A stretch of 35,129 bases of DNA, taken from assembly GCF_002836975.1 (NCBI RefSeq), contig NZ_NIJK01000044.1:132831-167959 (forward strand), read 5' to 3'. Origin of the DNA: Shewanella indica. GTDB taxonomy: Bacteria > Pseudomonadota > Gammaproteobacteria > Enterobacterales > Shewanellaceae. Position 1 is the first letter of the stretch; each line of letters opens with the position of its first letter. Made by a program: the position numbers and the translations under genes. The notes beneath the pieces were generated by a model that made no database searches, was not told the DNA's origin, and was given only the letters and a program-made list of their open reading frames with translations. Shown here piece by piece: positions 26,672 to 35,129 of this stretch.

Positions 26672-27838
26672 TCAAAACTTGCCGCTAAAGGCTTGCTGGC
26701 TCATTGAAGCGAACAAACCATCCAGTTCATTCTTAGCAATTACTTGAGAAGCTAGCCCAGCAAGTACTTGGTCCCTTACTTTTAGATATCCTTCTTGTAC
26801 TTCTAAAGGTGGATACGGAAACTCTATTGAATCGAGGATGCCAGTATTCATGTGTGTAAATGAACCATCAGTACCAACTTTAAGCCTTCCTACGCGCCCT
26901 TTGCAGTACGTCATCAATGCAACAAAATATTCGGGCATCAACCTAGGGCCGAAGCGAACTCGAATTAAGTTAGTACTGATCAGCGACCGCGAGTATCGAG
27001 TTCGAACAACCCCCATTTTCCCAACAGTTCCAGCTCGCGATATAATTACATCTCCGGACAGTACACTGTACGATTCCAGCTCCTCATATTTTTCAGGTGT
27101 GACCCAAAGTGATGGTGAATCTTTGAACTCTCCTGATAAAGAGATGTTGTCCATATTCCAAACAGGAACGCCATCACTCTGATACTCATCTTTCTTTAAC
27201 GCGCTGCCGAATGGGCCACACTTTGTTCCTTGCTTTTGATCGCAATAGAACTCTTTGAGAGTGCGGACAGGGAAGCCCTTTGGGTTGGTGACGGGATCGC
27301 CGAACATGTCGAGGAAAACGCTGCGCAGGAACTGGTCGGCGAGGTCGATGGCTTGCTGGCGTTTACGGCGCAGGGCGTCGGCCTTGTCGAGGATGGCGGC
27401 GATGCGCTTTTGCTCGGTCAACGGCGGGAGGGGGATTTCAATCTCGCGAATTTTCTTCACGGAAAGATGTTTTACCGTAACGGCAGGCGTCTCTGCATGA
27501 ATTCGGAGCAAAGCATCTGGAAGAAAATGATACAGATACTGCTGATCTAATTGGACCCCATCAGCGGTGATTTTGCACACCCGCTGATTCAGCAATGCTT
27601 TCCCGCCTTGCCACTTTTCACGGTTAAAGTCTCCGTCCATCCCGATCAGCATATCGCCATCATTGATAACGAAATCATCCGAGTAGTCGCCTTTGTAAAA
27701 GGTTTCAGATCGCCCGCGCACCACATCACGGATACGCGCTAAAGGCAGCCCTTCGGTTTCGCTAAAATTTGCGGACTTGAAAGCAAAACCTGAAAGGATC
27801 GTGGTCAGCTTTTCTAATTTTACGAGCGGAGCACTCAC
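26672..27838 (-). CDS. hsdS: Type I restriction specificity subunit HsdS
   Basis: A 388-aa specificity subunit with the usual two half-repeats. The first target-recognition domain covers about residues 1-130 and ends in [20 protein letters not shown], followed by the helical spacer [19 protein letters not shown]. The second covers about 175-350 and ends in [14 protein letters not shown]. The start is GTG, overlapping the hsdM stop (GTGA at 27835-27838). The frame looks intact although its partners are broken. The second domain is followed by a short helix only. Confidence 0.9.
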   Translation of the reverse strand: MSAPLVKLEKLTTILSGFAFKSANFSETEGLPLARIRDVVRGRSETFYKGDYSDDFVINDGDMLIGMDGDFNREKWQGGKALLNQRVCKITADGVQLDQQYLYHFLPDALLRIHAETPAVTVKHLSVKKIREIEIPLPPLTEQKRIAAILDKADALRRKRQQAIDLADQFLRSVFLDMFGDPVTNPKGFPVRTLKEFYCDQKQGTKCGPFGSALKKDEYQSDGVPVWNMDNISLSGEFKDSPSLWVTPEKYEELESYSVLSGDVIISRAGTVGKMGVVRTRYSRSLISTNLIRVRFGPRLMPEYFVALMTYCKGRVGRLKVGTDGSFTHMNTGILDSIEFPYPPLEVQEGYLKVRDQVLAGLASQVIAKNELDGLFASMSQQAFSGKF

Positions 27839-29387
27839 AGCATCTCCTCCAGCGCTTGCAGATCCCGCTGGATCTCCGCTTCCAGCGCCTTGAGCCGCGC
27901 CAGAATGTCTTTGGGGGCATCGTACTCTTCAGCCTGGTACTTTTGCTCTTTATAGCGATTGAGGGACAAGTCGTACTTGTTGGCGGCGATTTCGTCGCGG
28001 CTGACCCAGAAAGATTTGCTGCTGCGGTCATTGGCATCCGTGGTCGCACTGGCCTTGTCGCGGGCCTTGAAGGCCTTGACCAGCTCAGGCAGATCGTTAG
28101 CCTCGATGGGCTGACGTTTGTCGTCGAGTGAGAAGCCATCGGCCGCTACGTCATAGAACCAGACCTGATCGCTGCCGCCGCAGCCGGGGCTGCCCTTGGT
28201 GAAAATCAGGATGGCGGTGGAGACGCCGGCGTAGGGTTTGAACACCCCGCTTGGCAGGCTGATGACGGCGTCGAGCTGGTTGTCGTCCAAGAGATGCTGG
28301 CGCAGCTGCTGGTGGGCCTTGCTGGAGCCAAACAGCACCCCGTCGGGAACTATGGTGGCACTGCGGCCGCCGAGTTTGAGCATCCGCAGGATAAGGGCGA
28401 CAAACAAAAGTTCGGTCTTTTTGGTTTTGACTACCCGCAGCAGTTTGGGGTCGACATCTTCTTCATCGAGGCTGCCCTTGAATGGCGGGTTGGCGAGGAT
28501 AAGGTCGAAGCCTTCGCTGGCATCCTTCGGGAAGCGCTCAGCAAAACGCTGGCTTAAGGTGTCCTGATAGTGGATATCGGGCTCGGCGACACCATGCATC
28601 ACCAGGTTCATGGCGGCGATACGCAGCATGGTGGCATCGAAATCGAAGCCGTGGAACATGTCGGTGTCGACATGCTTGCGGTGCTCGTGCAGCAAATCAC
28701 CAAGGAAAATGGTTTGCTCGACGGGCTCGCCTTTGTCGTTGCTGACGGTTTCGCGGATCACCCCTTCGGGGGAGCTGTATTTTTCCAGCAGGTATTCGTA
28801 ACTGACCGACAGGAAACCTGCGGTACCGCAGGCCGGATCGGCGATGCGGTGGCTGGCGTCTGGGTCGAGCATTTCCACCATGGCGCGGATGATATGGCGC
28901 GGGGTACGGAACTGGCCGTTAATGCCGGCGGTGGTGAGCTTACTGAGCAGATACTCGTACAGATCGCCCTTGGTGTCGCTGCTGTCGAGCGGCAGCTCGC
29001 TTATCATGTTGACCGCTTTGACCAAAAGGCTTGGCTTTTGGATCATCAGCTGGGCGTCTTTCATAAACTCGGCAAACAGGGTGCCCTCACCCGCCAGATC
29101 TTTAAAGTGGGGAAGACGTCGTCTTTCACCAGCTTGAACATCTGCTCGGCGGGCAGATGACGGAACTGCTCCCAGCGGATGTCCTGATCGAAATCACCGA
29201 AGCGGCGCTTGAACGGCTGGCCGGTACGCTCGGCGCGCTTTTCGTCACGGCGCTCGTTCATATCCAGGAGACGCGCGTACATCAGGAAGGTGATTTGCTC
29301 AATCACGGTGAGCGGATTGGCGATGCCGCCGGTCCAGAATTCTTCCCAGAGTTTATCGATTTTGTTTTTCAGTTCGCCGGTGATCAT
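27835..29387 (-). pseudogene. hsdM: Type I DNA methyltransferase HsdM, frameshifted
   Basis: Two frames make one HsdM. The first 108 codons (29387-29061) carry the N-terminal helical domain ([27 protein letters not shown] is its core); the rest (29064-27835, 409 aa) carries the SAM-binding motif [11 protein letters not shown] and the catalytic NPPF for N6-adenine methylation. At 29101-29107 one base has been lost from the TTTAAAG run: with one more base the frame reads [20 protein letters not shown], as expected for the family. The ATG overlaps the stop of the 103-aa gene upstream (ATGA). As it stands methylation is probably lost, unless the downstream ATG at 29064 yields a partial protein. 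Confidence 0.85.
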
Positions 29388-29695
29388 GCAATTTTCTCTT
29401 TGGTTTCAATTTTTTGCCAGTGGCTAATCGAGCGTTGGTCCAGTGCGTAGAGCCCGGCTATTCCGCCCTGAGATGGCGGCTGTTCGGTGCGGGCACGCAC
29501 CTTATAGCCCTGGGTGGTGACTTTTAAGATCATGTCCTGTTCGTCGGAGACTTCTATGCCTTCGGCCTTGGTATTGCCCTTTTTGGAGAGACGAAAGGCC
29601 AGCTTGCCTGTGTCGTTGTTTTTTATCCGCACGGGATAGAGCACCTGACCATTCTTATGGGTTAGCCGCAACTTGCGGCACAGCAACTCATTCAT
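29384..29695 (-). CDS. Small conserved-looking protein between hsdR and hsdM
   Basis: A 103-aa protein that I do not recognise. Strand-rich sequence ([20 protein letters not shown] and [14 protein letters not shown]) suggests a small beta-fold. It lies between hsdR and hsdM, and its TGA overlaps the hsdM ATG, so it was kept in frame and coupled to the methyltransferase. It may be an accessory or antirestriction-timing protein of the R-M operon. No ribosome site is obvious before its ATG. Confidence 0.6.
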   Translation of the reverse strand: MNELLCRKLRLTHKNGQVLYPVRIKNNDTGKLAFRLSKKGNTKAEGIEVSDEQDMILKVTTQGYKVRARTEQPPSQGGIAGLYALDQRSISHWQKIETKEKIA

Positions 29696-29733
29696 TCGCA
29701 GTATCCAATCCTATCAAAGTTGTAGCCTGTGGC

Positions 29734-32700
29734 TCAGGCTGACATGGGTGAAGTGGCCCGCGTTATAGGGGTGCCCAGCTCCACGCCGAATCTGTTTATC
29801 AGTGCCACCAGCGCATCGGCCTGGGCCGGATCGGTAAACACACCATCGAGACCATCGGTGTGCACCCCGGTAAAGGGCTGGTCGTAAAGCTCTGCCACCC
29901 TGATAGTGCCGAACTTGCACAGGTGGTTTTTCAGCAGACCAATAAACCGCAGCTGGCGGCTGTTTAAATGGATATGGTGCTGCTGCACAAACGCAGTAAA
30001 GGCCTGTTCGACGCCCTTTTCATCCATGCCGATAAGGGTTCGCAGCAGCTGGTCGAGGCTCGCGCCCGAATCCGGGAAAAACGCCTTGAGGGTGCGCAGA
30101 TCCAGATTGGGATTCTGAATATGCACCAGGGCGTTAAGCTGGGTGAGCTCGGCGTCGCTGACCGGTTGCCCCTTGCGGATTTTGGCCAGCACGGGATCGG
30201 TGGCAAACAGTGGCGACAGGGTACGCTCCACTTCCTGACGGAAAATCTGATAGTCCACTGTGACAATATGGGTCGGCCTGTCGTTTATCTGGTATGCGGC
30301 GGTATCTTCCCGAATATCCAGCACCGGCAAGGTTTCGGTTGGCGGCGTGCTGTCTTTGTCTCGCAGGTGGATGATACCACGCAGCGCCAGGCGCTGCTGC
30401 TCCAATGCCGCTATGCTGACATGTTGCCAGAAGCTGTCCTGCTGGATGGCTTTGATGGCATCGGCCTTGGCGCGCACCGCATTGAGATCCATCTTCAACC
30501 GGCCTACTTTGGTCATCACCGGCTGTTTGGCCACAGCCAGCTCAGACGGCTTGGTAAGCTGAATGTACTGCAATTCGGTAAGCTGCAGATCCCAGCAAAT
30601 GGCTTCTGACTCGCCCTTGATGTCGCGCCACTGCATCAGCGGCGCCAGCTCAGCGCGCAGCAGTTGGCGGGTCTAGGGGGCAAAGCTGTTGAGCCGTTTG
30701 GGGTCGCTCAGGCGAGCCTTGAGCTGCCAGTTGTCGCGCACCGCGATGCAGCGGTCATCGAGCGCATCGATATCGGCCTTGATGAGGGTGATCGCGTGAT
30801 TAAACACCTCCATCTCGGCCTTTTTAAGTGCGGTTTCTGCCAGGTTGATGCGGGCCTCGAACAGCTTTTCACACAAGGATTTATCGGGCCTGCCTTCGTC
30901 TTCCGGTGGGTCCATCTCGAAATAATCGAAGTTGCCCCAGTGATCGAAAATTAAAAAATGGCTCTTGGGCTTGCCAGGGCCGTATAGATCTTCACACAGA
31001 CGGGTACCGCGCCCCACCATTTGCCAAAATTTGACCTTGGATTTGACCGGCTTGGCAAACACCAGGTTAACCACCTCGGGCACATCGATGCCGGTGTCGA
31101 GCATATCAACGGAGACGGCGATGGTGATTTGATCTCTGGAGCCATCGGTCTTTTTGAAATCGTCGATAAGATCTTCGGCGCGCTCATACTTAGAGTGAAT
31201 TACGCGGCAGAAATTACCGCCATGCTGAGGTTACATTTCGCCAAACAGGCTTGCCAGCAATTCGGCGTGCTGAATGGAGCGGGCAAAGACAATGCTTTTG
31301 CCGGGCAGCTGACCATCGAGATCCCGCAGGCCTTTTTCCATCAGGTTACGCAGGATAGCGCGGTTGGTGTCTTTGTTGTAGACGGCTTTGTCTATGTCTG
31401 AGGCACTGAAATCAAGCTCATTGGGGTCGATACCCTGATCTTCAAGCTCCGCTATCTGCTCATCGCTGAGGGCATGTCCCCTTATTCCTTCACGCAGAAA
31501 CTGAGTGGTATGGGTCACCACCCGGAAAGGGACCAGATTGCCTTCGTCCACTGCGCGCTCCAGTGGGTAGCTGGCTGTGGGCAGTTTGTAATCACAACCA
31601 AACAGACGGCAGGTAGAGCGGCTTATCATTTCGACCGGGGTAGCGGTAAGGCCAACCTGCCGGGCATCGAAGTACTTGAACAGGTCGCCATAGACGTTGT
31701 AAATCGAGCGGTGGGACTCATCGGCGATGATAAGGTCAAAGTAGCCTACGTCGAACTGCTCATAAATGCCCATCATGCCCGGATAGGTGGCGATATAGAT
31801 ACGGGCATTGTGTTGATCCTCTTTTTTACTGCGACCAACCACATATAGCGGTTCTTTAATGAATTCGCTGTAGGCGTTTTTGGCCTGTTTGCGCAGCTCT
31901 TTACGATCGCACAGGAAGAGTACCCGCTTGGCCCATCCGGCATCGAGCAGCCGCTTGGTCAGTGCGATGGAGACTCGGGTCTTTCCCGTACCTGTGGCCT
32001 GCACAATCAGGGCTTTACGATGCCCCTCACTGAAACGCTCGCTGACACGGGTAACGGATTCGATTTGATAATCCCGACCAGCAATAGCGATATCTATCGG
32101 GGTGGTGTTCAAGTTCTGACGCTGTTTGCGCTGACTGATGAGGTACTGCAGGCTGTCTTTGCTGTAGTAGCCATAGAGCTTGCGTGGCACTGAGTCGAGA
32201 ACATCATCCCAAATCCAGATATCGTAGCCGTTGGTGTAGAAGATGACAGGTCTTTGCCCATGGGCTTTTTCAAGGGCATCAGCATAGAGCTTGGCCTGTT
32301 GGCGGCCCTTTTCCGGATTCTCACGGGCACGCTTGGCTTCGACTACCGCCAGCGGCTTGCCATTGTCGTCCCACAGCACATAGTCGCAATATCCGATACC
32401 TGTGGCAGTGGGCTGACCTGTGACCTCATGCTCCAGACTGACCTGCTCGGTATTGCTGCCATTTTGCGATACCTCCCAGCCGGAGAGGCGCAGTTCGCTG
32501 TCGATAAGGCGACGACAGGTCTCGGCTTCGTTAAGATCAAGGGTGCTGGCGGCCTTGGTACTTGCCAGTATAAAATCCTGGAATTTGGATTGGTCTATGG
32601 CCGCTTTAAACTGTGCCGCCTGACGCTGGGCTTCCTGCTCGGCCTGCTGCGCGGCTTCAAGCTCCTTCAAGGCAGTCTCAAGCTGGGCAGTTTGAGCGGC

Positions 32701-33180
32701 GAGTTTTTCCTGCTGCGCCTTATTTTTTTGTTTCAGCTCCGACTTGGCGGTTGCTGCCTGAGGTTGCTCGGGTGTCTGGAACTCAGGGCACTGCTCCCGG
32801 CTGCCGCCACCCTGGGCGATAAACAACCAGCAGCCCAGATAGTAGGCTTCCTGAACCAGCCAAACAGCATTGGTTGCTGAAACATTGCCTTCGTGGGCGG
32901 CCTTATTGCCGTGAATGCGGATAGCATGGAGTTTGTCGAGGATGACCCTGGGCACGACGGCGGTAAAACTGCCGTTATTCAACCTGTCCATGAAGGTGGC
33001 ATTGGCTTCCGCAGGCAATTTAAGTTCGCTGTAAATGACGCCCACCAGTTTTTCAACATAACAGCGCAGCTTGACCAGGGCACTTTGCGGGTCGGAATGG
33101 GCGTACGTCTCCGCAAATCCGCCGAGTTCGGCCAGTGCCGGCCATTGTTGCCTGAGGTGTTCAAAGTTCATGGACTGCAT
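29734..33180 (-). pseudogene. hsdR: Type I restriction subunit HsdR with two in-frame stops
   Basis: One continuous frame of about 1148 codons interrupted by TAA at 31231-31233 and TAG at 30673-30675, with no frameshift. From the N-terminus it has a helical DUF4145-like start, a coiled coil (about 145-195), the PD-(D/E)xK nuclease (YCDYVLW near 264-270, VVEAKR near 279-284), helicase motifs ATGTGKTR near 395-402, ADESHRS, VGLTATP, then after the first stop DMLDTGIDVPEV and QMVGRGTRL, and a C-terminal domain after the second stop. Sequence on both sides of each stop continues the family pattern (GEM-stop-PQHGGNFCRV, NSFAP-stop-TRQLLRAEL). The full enzyme would cut DNA at a distance after translocation. 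In this state it is expected to be inactive. Confidence 0.88.
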
Positions 33181-33209
33181 ACCGTTTTGCCCTTAATAAC
33201 GTCCTGTTT

Positions 33210-33226
33210 ATCAGATATCGTGCCAA
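33210..33226 (-). promoter_or_regulatory. Candidate sigma-54 promoter upstream of hsdR
   Basis: On the minus strand TTGGCACG (33226-33219) is a perfect -24 element of the TTGGCACG-N4-TTGCW consensus. After 4 bp stands CTGAT, a weaker -12 element with TGA in place of TGC. Transcription would begin near 33200, about 20 bp before the hsdR ATG at 33180. It lies in the 64-bp gap between the sigma-54 activator gene and hsdR, which fits control of hsdR by that activator. Confidence 0.45.
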
Positions 33227-33244
33227 CTTAGGGGTTGCCGCACA

Positions 33245-34750
33245 TCAATCACCATCAATACCTAGCTTATCCATCCAGTTTGTCAGCGTTTGATGGTTTG
33301 GTAGCCCGAGCAATTTTGCAGCCTTGCTTTTTTGGCCAGCGGTAATTTTTAATGCCTCAAGAATACAGTGACGCTTTGTTTTATCAATGACTTGATTGAT
33401 ATCTATACCAGCCGATACATCGATTGATTGCACCTGCTGCTCAGGTCTTTCACGACGTTTTATCATGGCTCGTTGCAGATGTTCTGCGGTAAGCATATTA
33501 CTGTCTGACCAGATAGAGGCTCGCAGCAAGGTGTTCCATAGCTCCCGGATATTACCCGGCCATGGCTGGATTTTTATAAAATCTATTGCGTCTTTGGAAA
33601 TTTTTTTACTTTGATAACCGGGCTGGTCTTTGGCTTCATCGTTCAGACGCGCTATCAGCACCGCCAGCAAGTCTTGTATATCTTCATGGCGTTCACGCAA
33701 GGGAGGCAATTGCACCACGCCCACAGCCAGTCGGTAAAACAAATCCTCTCGAAAACTGCCCTCGTCCACCATAGCAAGCAAGTCTCTGTGAGTGGCCGCA
33801 ATGATACGCACATCAACGGTTTTTGGCTTGCTCTCACCTACAGAAGTAATCTGCTTTTGTTGCAAGGCGCGCAGCAGTTTGGCCTGAGCATCAAGGGGCA
33901 GCTCACCGATCTCATCGAGAAACAGAGTACCACCGTTCGCCTCTTCAAAGAGCCCTTTTCGGTCTTCCATTGCCCCGGTGAAAGAACCCTTTTTATGGCC
34001 AAACAGGTGTGAATCAATCAGAGTTTCAGGGATAGCTCCACAGTTAACGGCGATGAAGGGCTTATCTGTACATGGAGACGCCTTATGGATGGCCTCTGCG
34101 AAGACTTCTTTACCCGTACCTGACTCGCCCTGAATAATCACTGGCAAATTGCGGGGGGAGAGTTTTTTCGCCATTTCAACAGCATTGCGCATCGGTTCTG
34201 AGCCGGTCTGAATATGGGCAAATTGACCATCAAAATCGGGAGCAGAGCTTGCAAGTTCTCCTAATACCTCATCCTGACGTTTAAGGCTTTCAAGGGCGAT
34301 GTTCACGGGCAAAGTAACGTCTGACAGCCCGTTCTGCACAGAGGTTTGAACGAGTTTGGTGTTGTAGATACCCTTACCAAGCAGTACCCACACAGCAGCC
34401 ATAGCCGGGGTGCCTGATGACAGGTTTAAGGTTACCAAATCGCTGTCGAGGCTTGTCTGGCTTAGCTCTTTTTCTGCAATCGCATAAATGCTGGGGTAAT
34501 CAATAGGGCTTTTAATCTTAACTGTGTCGATGATGATCTTGGTTGATCGGCGGTTGCTGCGCAGTGTTTTTGACAGCCAAATCTGATAGTCAGAAATCCT
34601 ATCAAACCAATTATTGGTAAGAATTTTAACCTCATCATAGGGAGCATCTGACTCGACAAGAATGGAGCCGATAGGACCAAGCGTCCCTTCGGCTTCTGCG
34701 TCAAGATCATGCTTACCCAACCAAGTCAGCAAGAGTCTACGTTTCATCAC
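33245..34750 (-). CDS. Sigma-54 transcription activator with CARF-like sensor domain
   Basis: A 501-aa protein. Residues 1-150 look like a CARF (Rossmann-type) domain: an opening strand RRLLLTWLG and the loop VTLNLSSGTPAMAAVWVLLG near 106-125, close to the nucleotide-binding loop of CARF proteins and of RtcR. Residues about 170-410 are the AAA+ domain: GESGTGKE near 208-215, GSFTGA near 255-260 (the loop that touches sigma-54), TLFLDEIGE near 275-283 and WPGNIRELWN near 397-406. The last 45 residues hold a Fis-type helix-turn-helix. The start is GTG with AAGGA 8 bp upstream, or ATG at 34747. RtcR uses the same plan to turn on RNA repair; here the neighbour is hsdR. Confidence 0.85.
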   Translation of the reverse strand: MMKRRLLLTWLGKHDLDAEAEGTLGPIGSILVESDAPYDEVKILTNNWFDRISDYQIWLSKTLRSNRRSTKIIIDTVKIKSPIDYPSIYAIAEKELSQTSLDSDLVTLNLSSGTPAMAAVWVLLGKGIYNTKLVQTSVQNGLSDVTLPVNIALESLKRQDEVLGELASSAPDFDGQFAHIQTGSEPMRNAVEMAKKLSPRNLPVIIQGESGTGKEVFAEAIHKASPCTDKPFIAVNCGAIPETLIDSHLFGHKKGSFTGAMEDRKGLFEEANGGTLFLDEIGELPLDAQAKLLRALQQKQITSVGESKPKTVDVRIIAATHRDLLAMVDEGSFREDLFYRLAVGVVQLPPLRERHEDIQDLLAVLIARLNDEAKDQPGYQSKKISKDAIDFIKIQPWPGNIRELWNTLLRASIWSDSNMLTAEHLQRAMIKRRERPEQQVQSIDVSAGIDINQVIDKTKRHCILEALKITAGQKSKAAKLLGLPNHQTLTNWMDKLGIDGD

Positions 34751-34772
34751 AAAGCAGTTCCTTTACTTATTT

Positions 34773-34786
34773 GTAAGAGAACTTAC
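34773..34786. promoter_or_regulatory. Inverted repeat upstream of the sigma-54 activator
   Basis: GTAAG and CTTAC flank a 4-nt centre, about 25-35 bp before the activator start. It may be an operator for autoregulation or an RNA hairpin in its leader. Confidence 0.3.
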
Positions 34787-34795
34787 CACATGACC

Positions 34796-34818
34796 TTTGT
34801 GTATCCTACTCACACAAA
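34796..34818. promoter_or_regulatory. 7-bp inverted repeat with 9-bp spacer, upstream of activator
   Basis: TTTGTGT (34796-34802) and ACACAAA (34812-34818) form a perfect inverted repeat with one helical-turn scale spacing, about 50-70 bp before the activator gene. It is a plausible binding site for the Fis-type HTH dimer or another regulator. Confidence 0.4.
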
Positions 34819-34939
34819 ACAAAATTTGAGATCATCGGCAGCTTTGTAAGAAATGGAACTTAGCGGTCTTGGTTTGGCAAATTTCAAGGCAGATTTACTC
34901 AAACAGTTAGGAAATGACACTCGGCCAAAACTGGGTTCG

Positions 34940-34973
34940 GGTCACCGAATGGTCACGGATTGGTCACAGTCAC
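34940..34973 (+). repeat. Helically phased GGTCAC repeats at the right end
   Basis: GGTCAC occurs at 34940, 34951 and 34962, exactly 11 bp apart, and AGTCAC follows at 34968. The last two units match the two units of the left repeat (119, 125). One-turn phasing is typical of a protein binding on one face of DNA, for example an integrase arm-type site. Confidence 0.55.
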
Positions 34974-34976
34974 AAA
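34961..34976 (+). repeat. Right copy of 16-bp direct repeat, candidate att site
   Basis: TGGTCACAGTCACAAA, 15/16 identical to 118-133. It lies outside the tRNA gene, about 75 bp from its 3' end and left of its terminator. The pair encloses about 34.8 kb. Confidence 0.5.
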
Positions 34977-35012
34977 CCGCGATATGAGGAAGTTGAATGC
35001 GTAAAAATCAAA

Positions 35013-35041
35013 AAGCCCAAGCTATTTATAAGCTTGGGCTT
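35013..35041 (-). terminator. Rho-independent terminator of tRNA-Asp
   Basis: AAGCCCAAGCT (35013-35023) pairs fully with AGCTTGGGCTT (35031-35041) across a 7-nt loop. On the minus strand the stem is followed by TTTTTGATTTTT. It lies 9 bp after the tRNA 3' end and insulates the tRNA from the island. Confidence 0.9.
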
Positions 35042-35050
35042 CATGAATGT

Positions 35051-35127
35051 TGGCGGAGCGGACGGGACTCGAACCCGCGACCCCCGGCGTGACAGGCCGG
35101 TATTCTAACCAACTGAACTACCGCTCC
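35051..35127 (-). tRNA. tRNA-Asp (anticodon GTC)
   Basis: A 77-nt tRNA with the CCA end encoded. GGAGCGG at the 5' end (35127) pairs with CCGCTCC before the discriminator G; the T-arm reads GGTTCGAGTCC and the anticodon GTC is at 35093-35091. It is complete, so the island has not disrupted it. It marks the chromosomal side of the right junction. Confidence 0.96.
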
Positions 35128-35129
35128 TT

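Noticed and set aside
28570..29160. Open frame of 196 codons on the plus strand
   Set aside because: It is antisense to hsdM, whose family motifs are clear. GC-rich codons leave the opposite strand open by chance.
29968..30609. Open frame of 213 codons on the plus strand
   Set aside because: Antisense to the C-terminal part of hsdR; no motif and no ribosome site.
32254..32880. Open frame of 208 codons on the plus strand
   Set aside because: Antisense to the coiled-coil and nuclease part of hsdR; leucine-rich composition is a mirror effect of that sequence.
29734..33180. Stop-codon readthrough or recoding in hsdR
   Set aside because: Two different stops (TAA and TAG) without a known recoding signal nearby, next to frameshifts in hsdM and KAP, make decay or sequence error more likely.
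34873..34895. Second sigma-54 promoter around TTTGGCAAATTTCAAGGCA
   Set aside because: The -24-like and -12-like parts are off by one base in spacing and no gene follows on that strand within the window.
35051..35127. tRNA-Asp 3' end as the classic integration site
   Set aside because: No copy of the tRNA 3' end was found near the left end of the window; the repeats that do match lie outside the tRNA and its terminator.
1..35129. CRISPR array connected with the CARF-like activator
   Set aside because: No regularly spaced repeat-spacer series and no cas gene was seen on either strand.

Overview
The window is a gammaproteobacterial genomic island of about 34.8 kb ending beside a tRNA-Asp gene. 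The codon use, the DUF1233-type excisionase and the tRNA suggest a marine Alteromonadales or Shewanella-like host, but this is inference: the only core-genome gene visible is tRNA-Asp(GTC) at the right edge. An imperfect 16-bp direct repeat (118-133 and 34961-34976, 15/16 identical) brackets nearly everything and is the best candidate for the island ends.

Left part (221-8835) is the mobility module. Three overlapping plus-strand genes encode an unknown 205-aa protein, a diverged tyrosine recombinase-like protein of about 754 aa and a 1028-aa tyrosine recombinase with a roughly 310-aa C-terminal extension. Facing them is a minus-strand operon of a DUF1233-type excisionase, a phage-type integrase and an HD-domain protein. 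A small Cro/C1-type regulator is divergent from it across an operator-like region with repeated TCATTTG motifs.

Centre (8936-20926, minus strand) is a compact, apparently intact eight-gene operon. In transcription order it encodes a 59-aa acidic protein, a vWA (TerY-like) protein, a PP2C-type phosphatase, a Ser/Thr kinase with a zinc-binding tail, an SF1 UPF1-like helicase, an uncharacterised protein with a possible HEPN RxxxxH motif, a coiled-coil McrB-like AAA+ ATPase, and a DUF2357-like protein with a zinc ribbon. A rho-independent terminator follows. This is a TerY-phosphorylation-triad (TerY-P) locus joined to a DNA-processing set, most likely anti-phage. Just upstream lie a NERD-nuclease/UvrD-like helicase and a small unknown ORF.

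Right part (23502-34750, minus strand) is a second, decaying defence block. It holds a DUF4258 protein, an HNH endonuclease, a frameshifted KAP-type NTPase, and a type I restriction-modification operon. In that operon hsdR carries two in-frame stops, a 103-aa companion ORF follows, hsdM is frameshifted and hsdS looks open. At its head is a sigma-54 activator whose N-terminal domain looks like a CARF nucleotide-sensing domain, and between it and hsdR lies a sequence with a perfect -24 sigma-54 promoter element. The reading that a nucleotide-signal-responsive sigma-54 activator controls a restriction system is the most novel hypothesis in the window.
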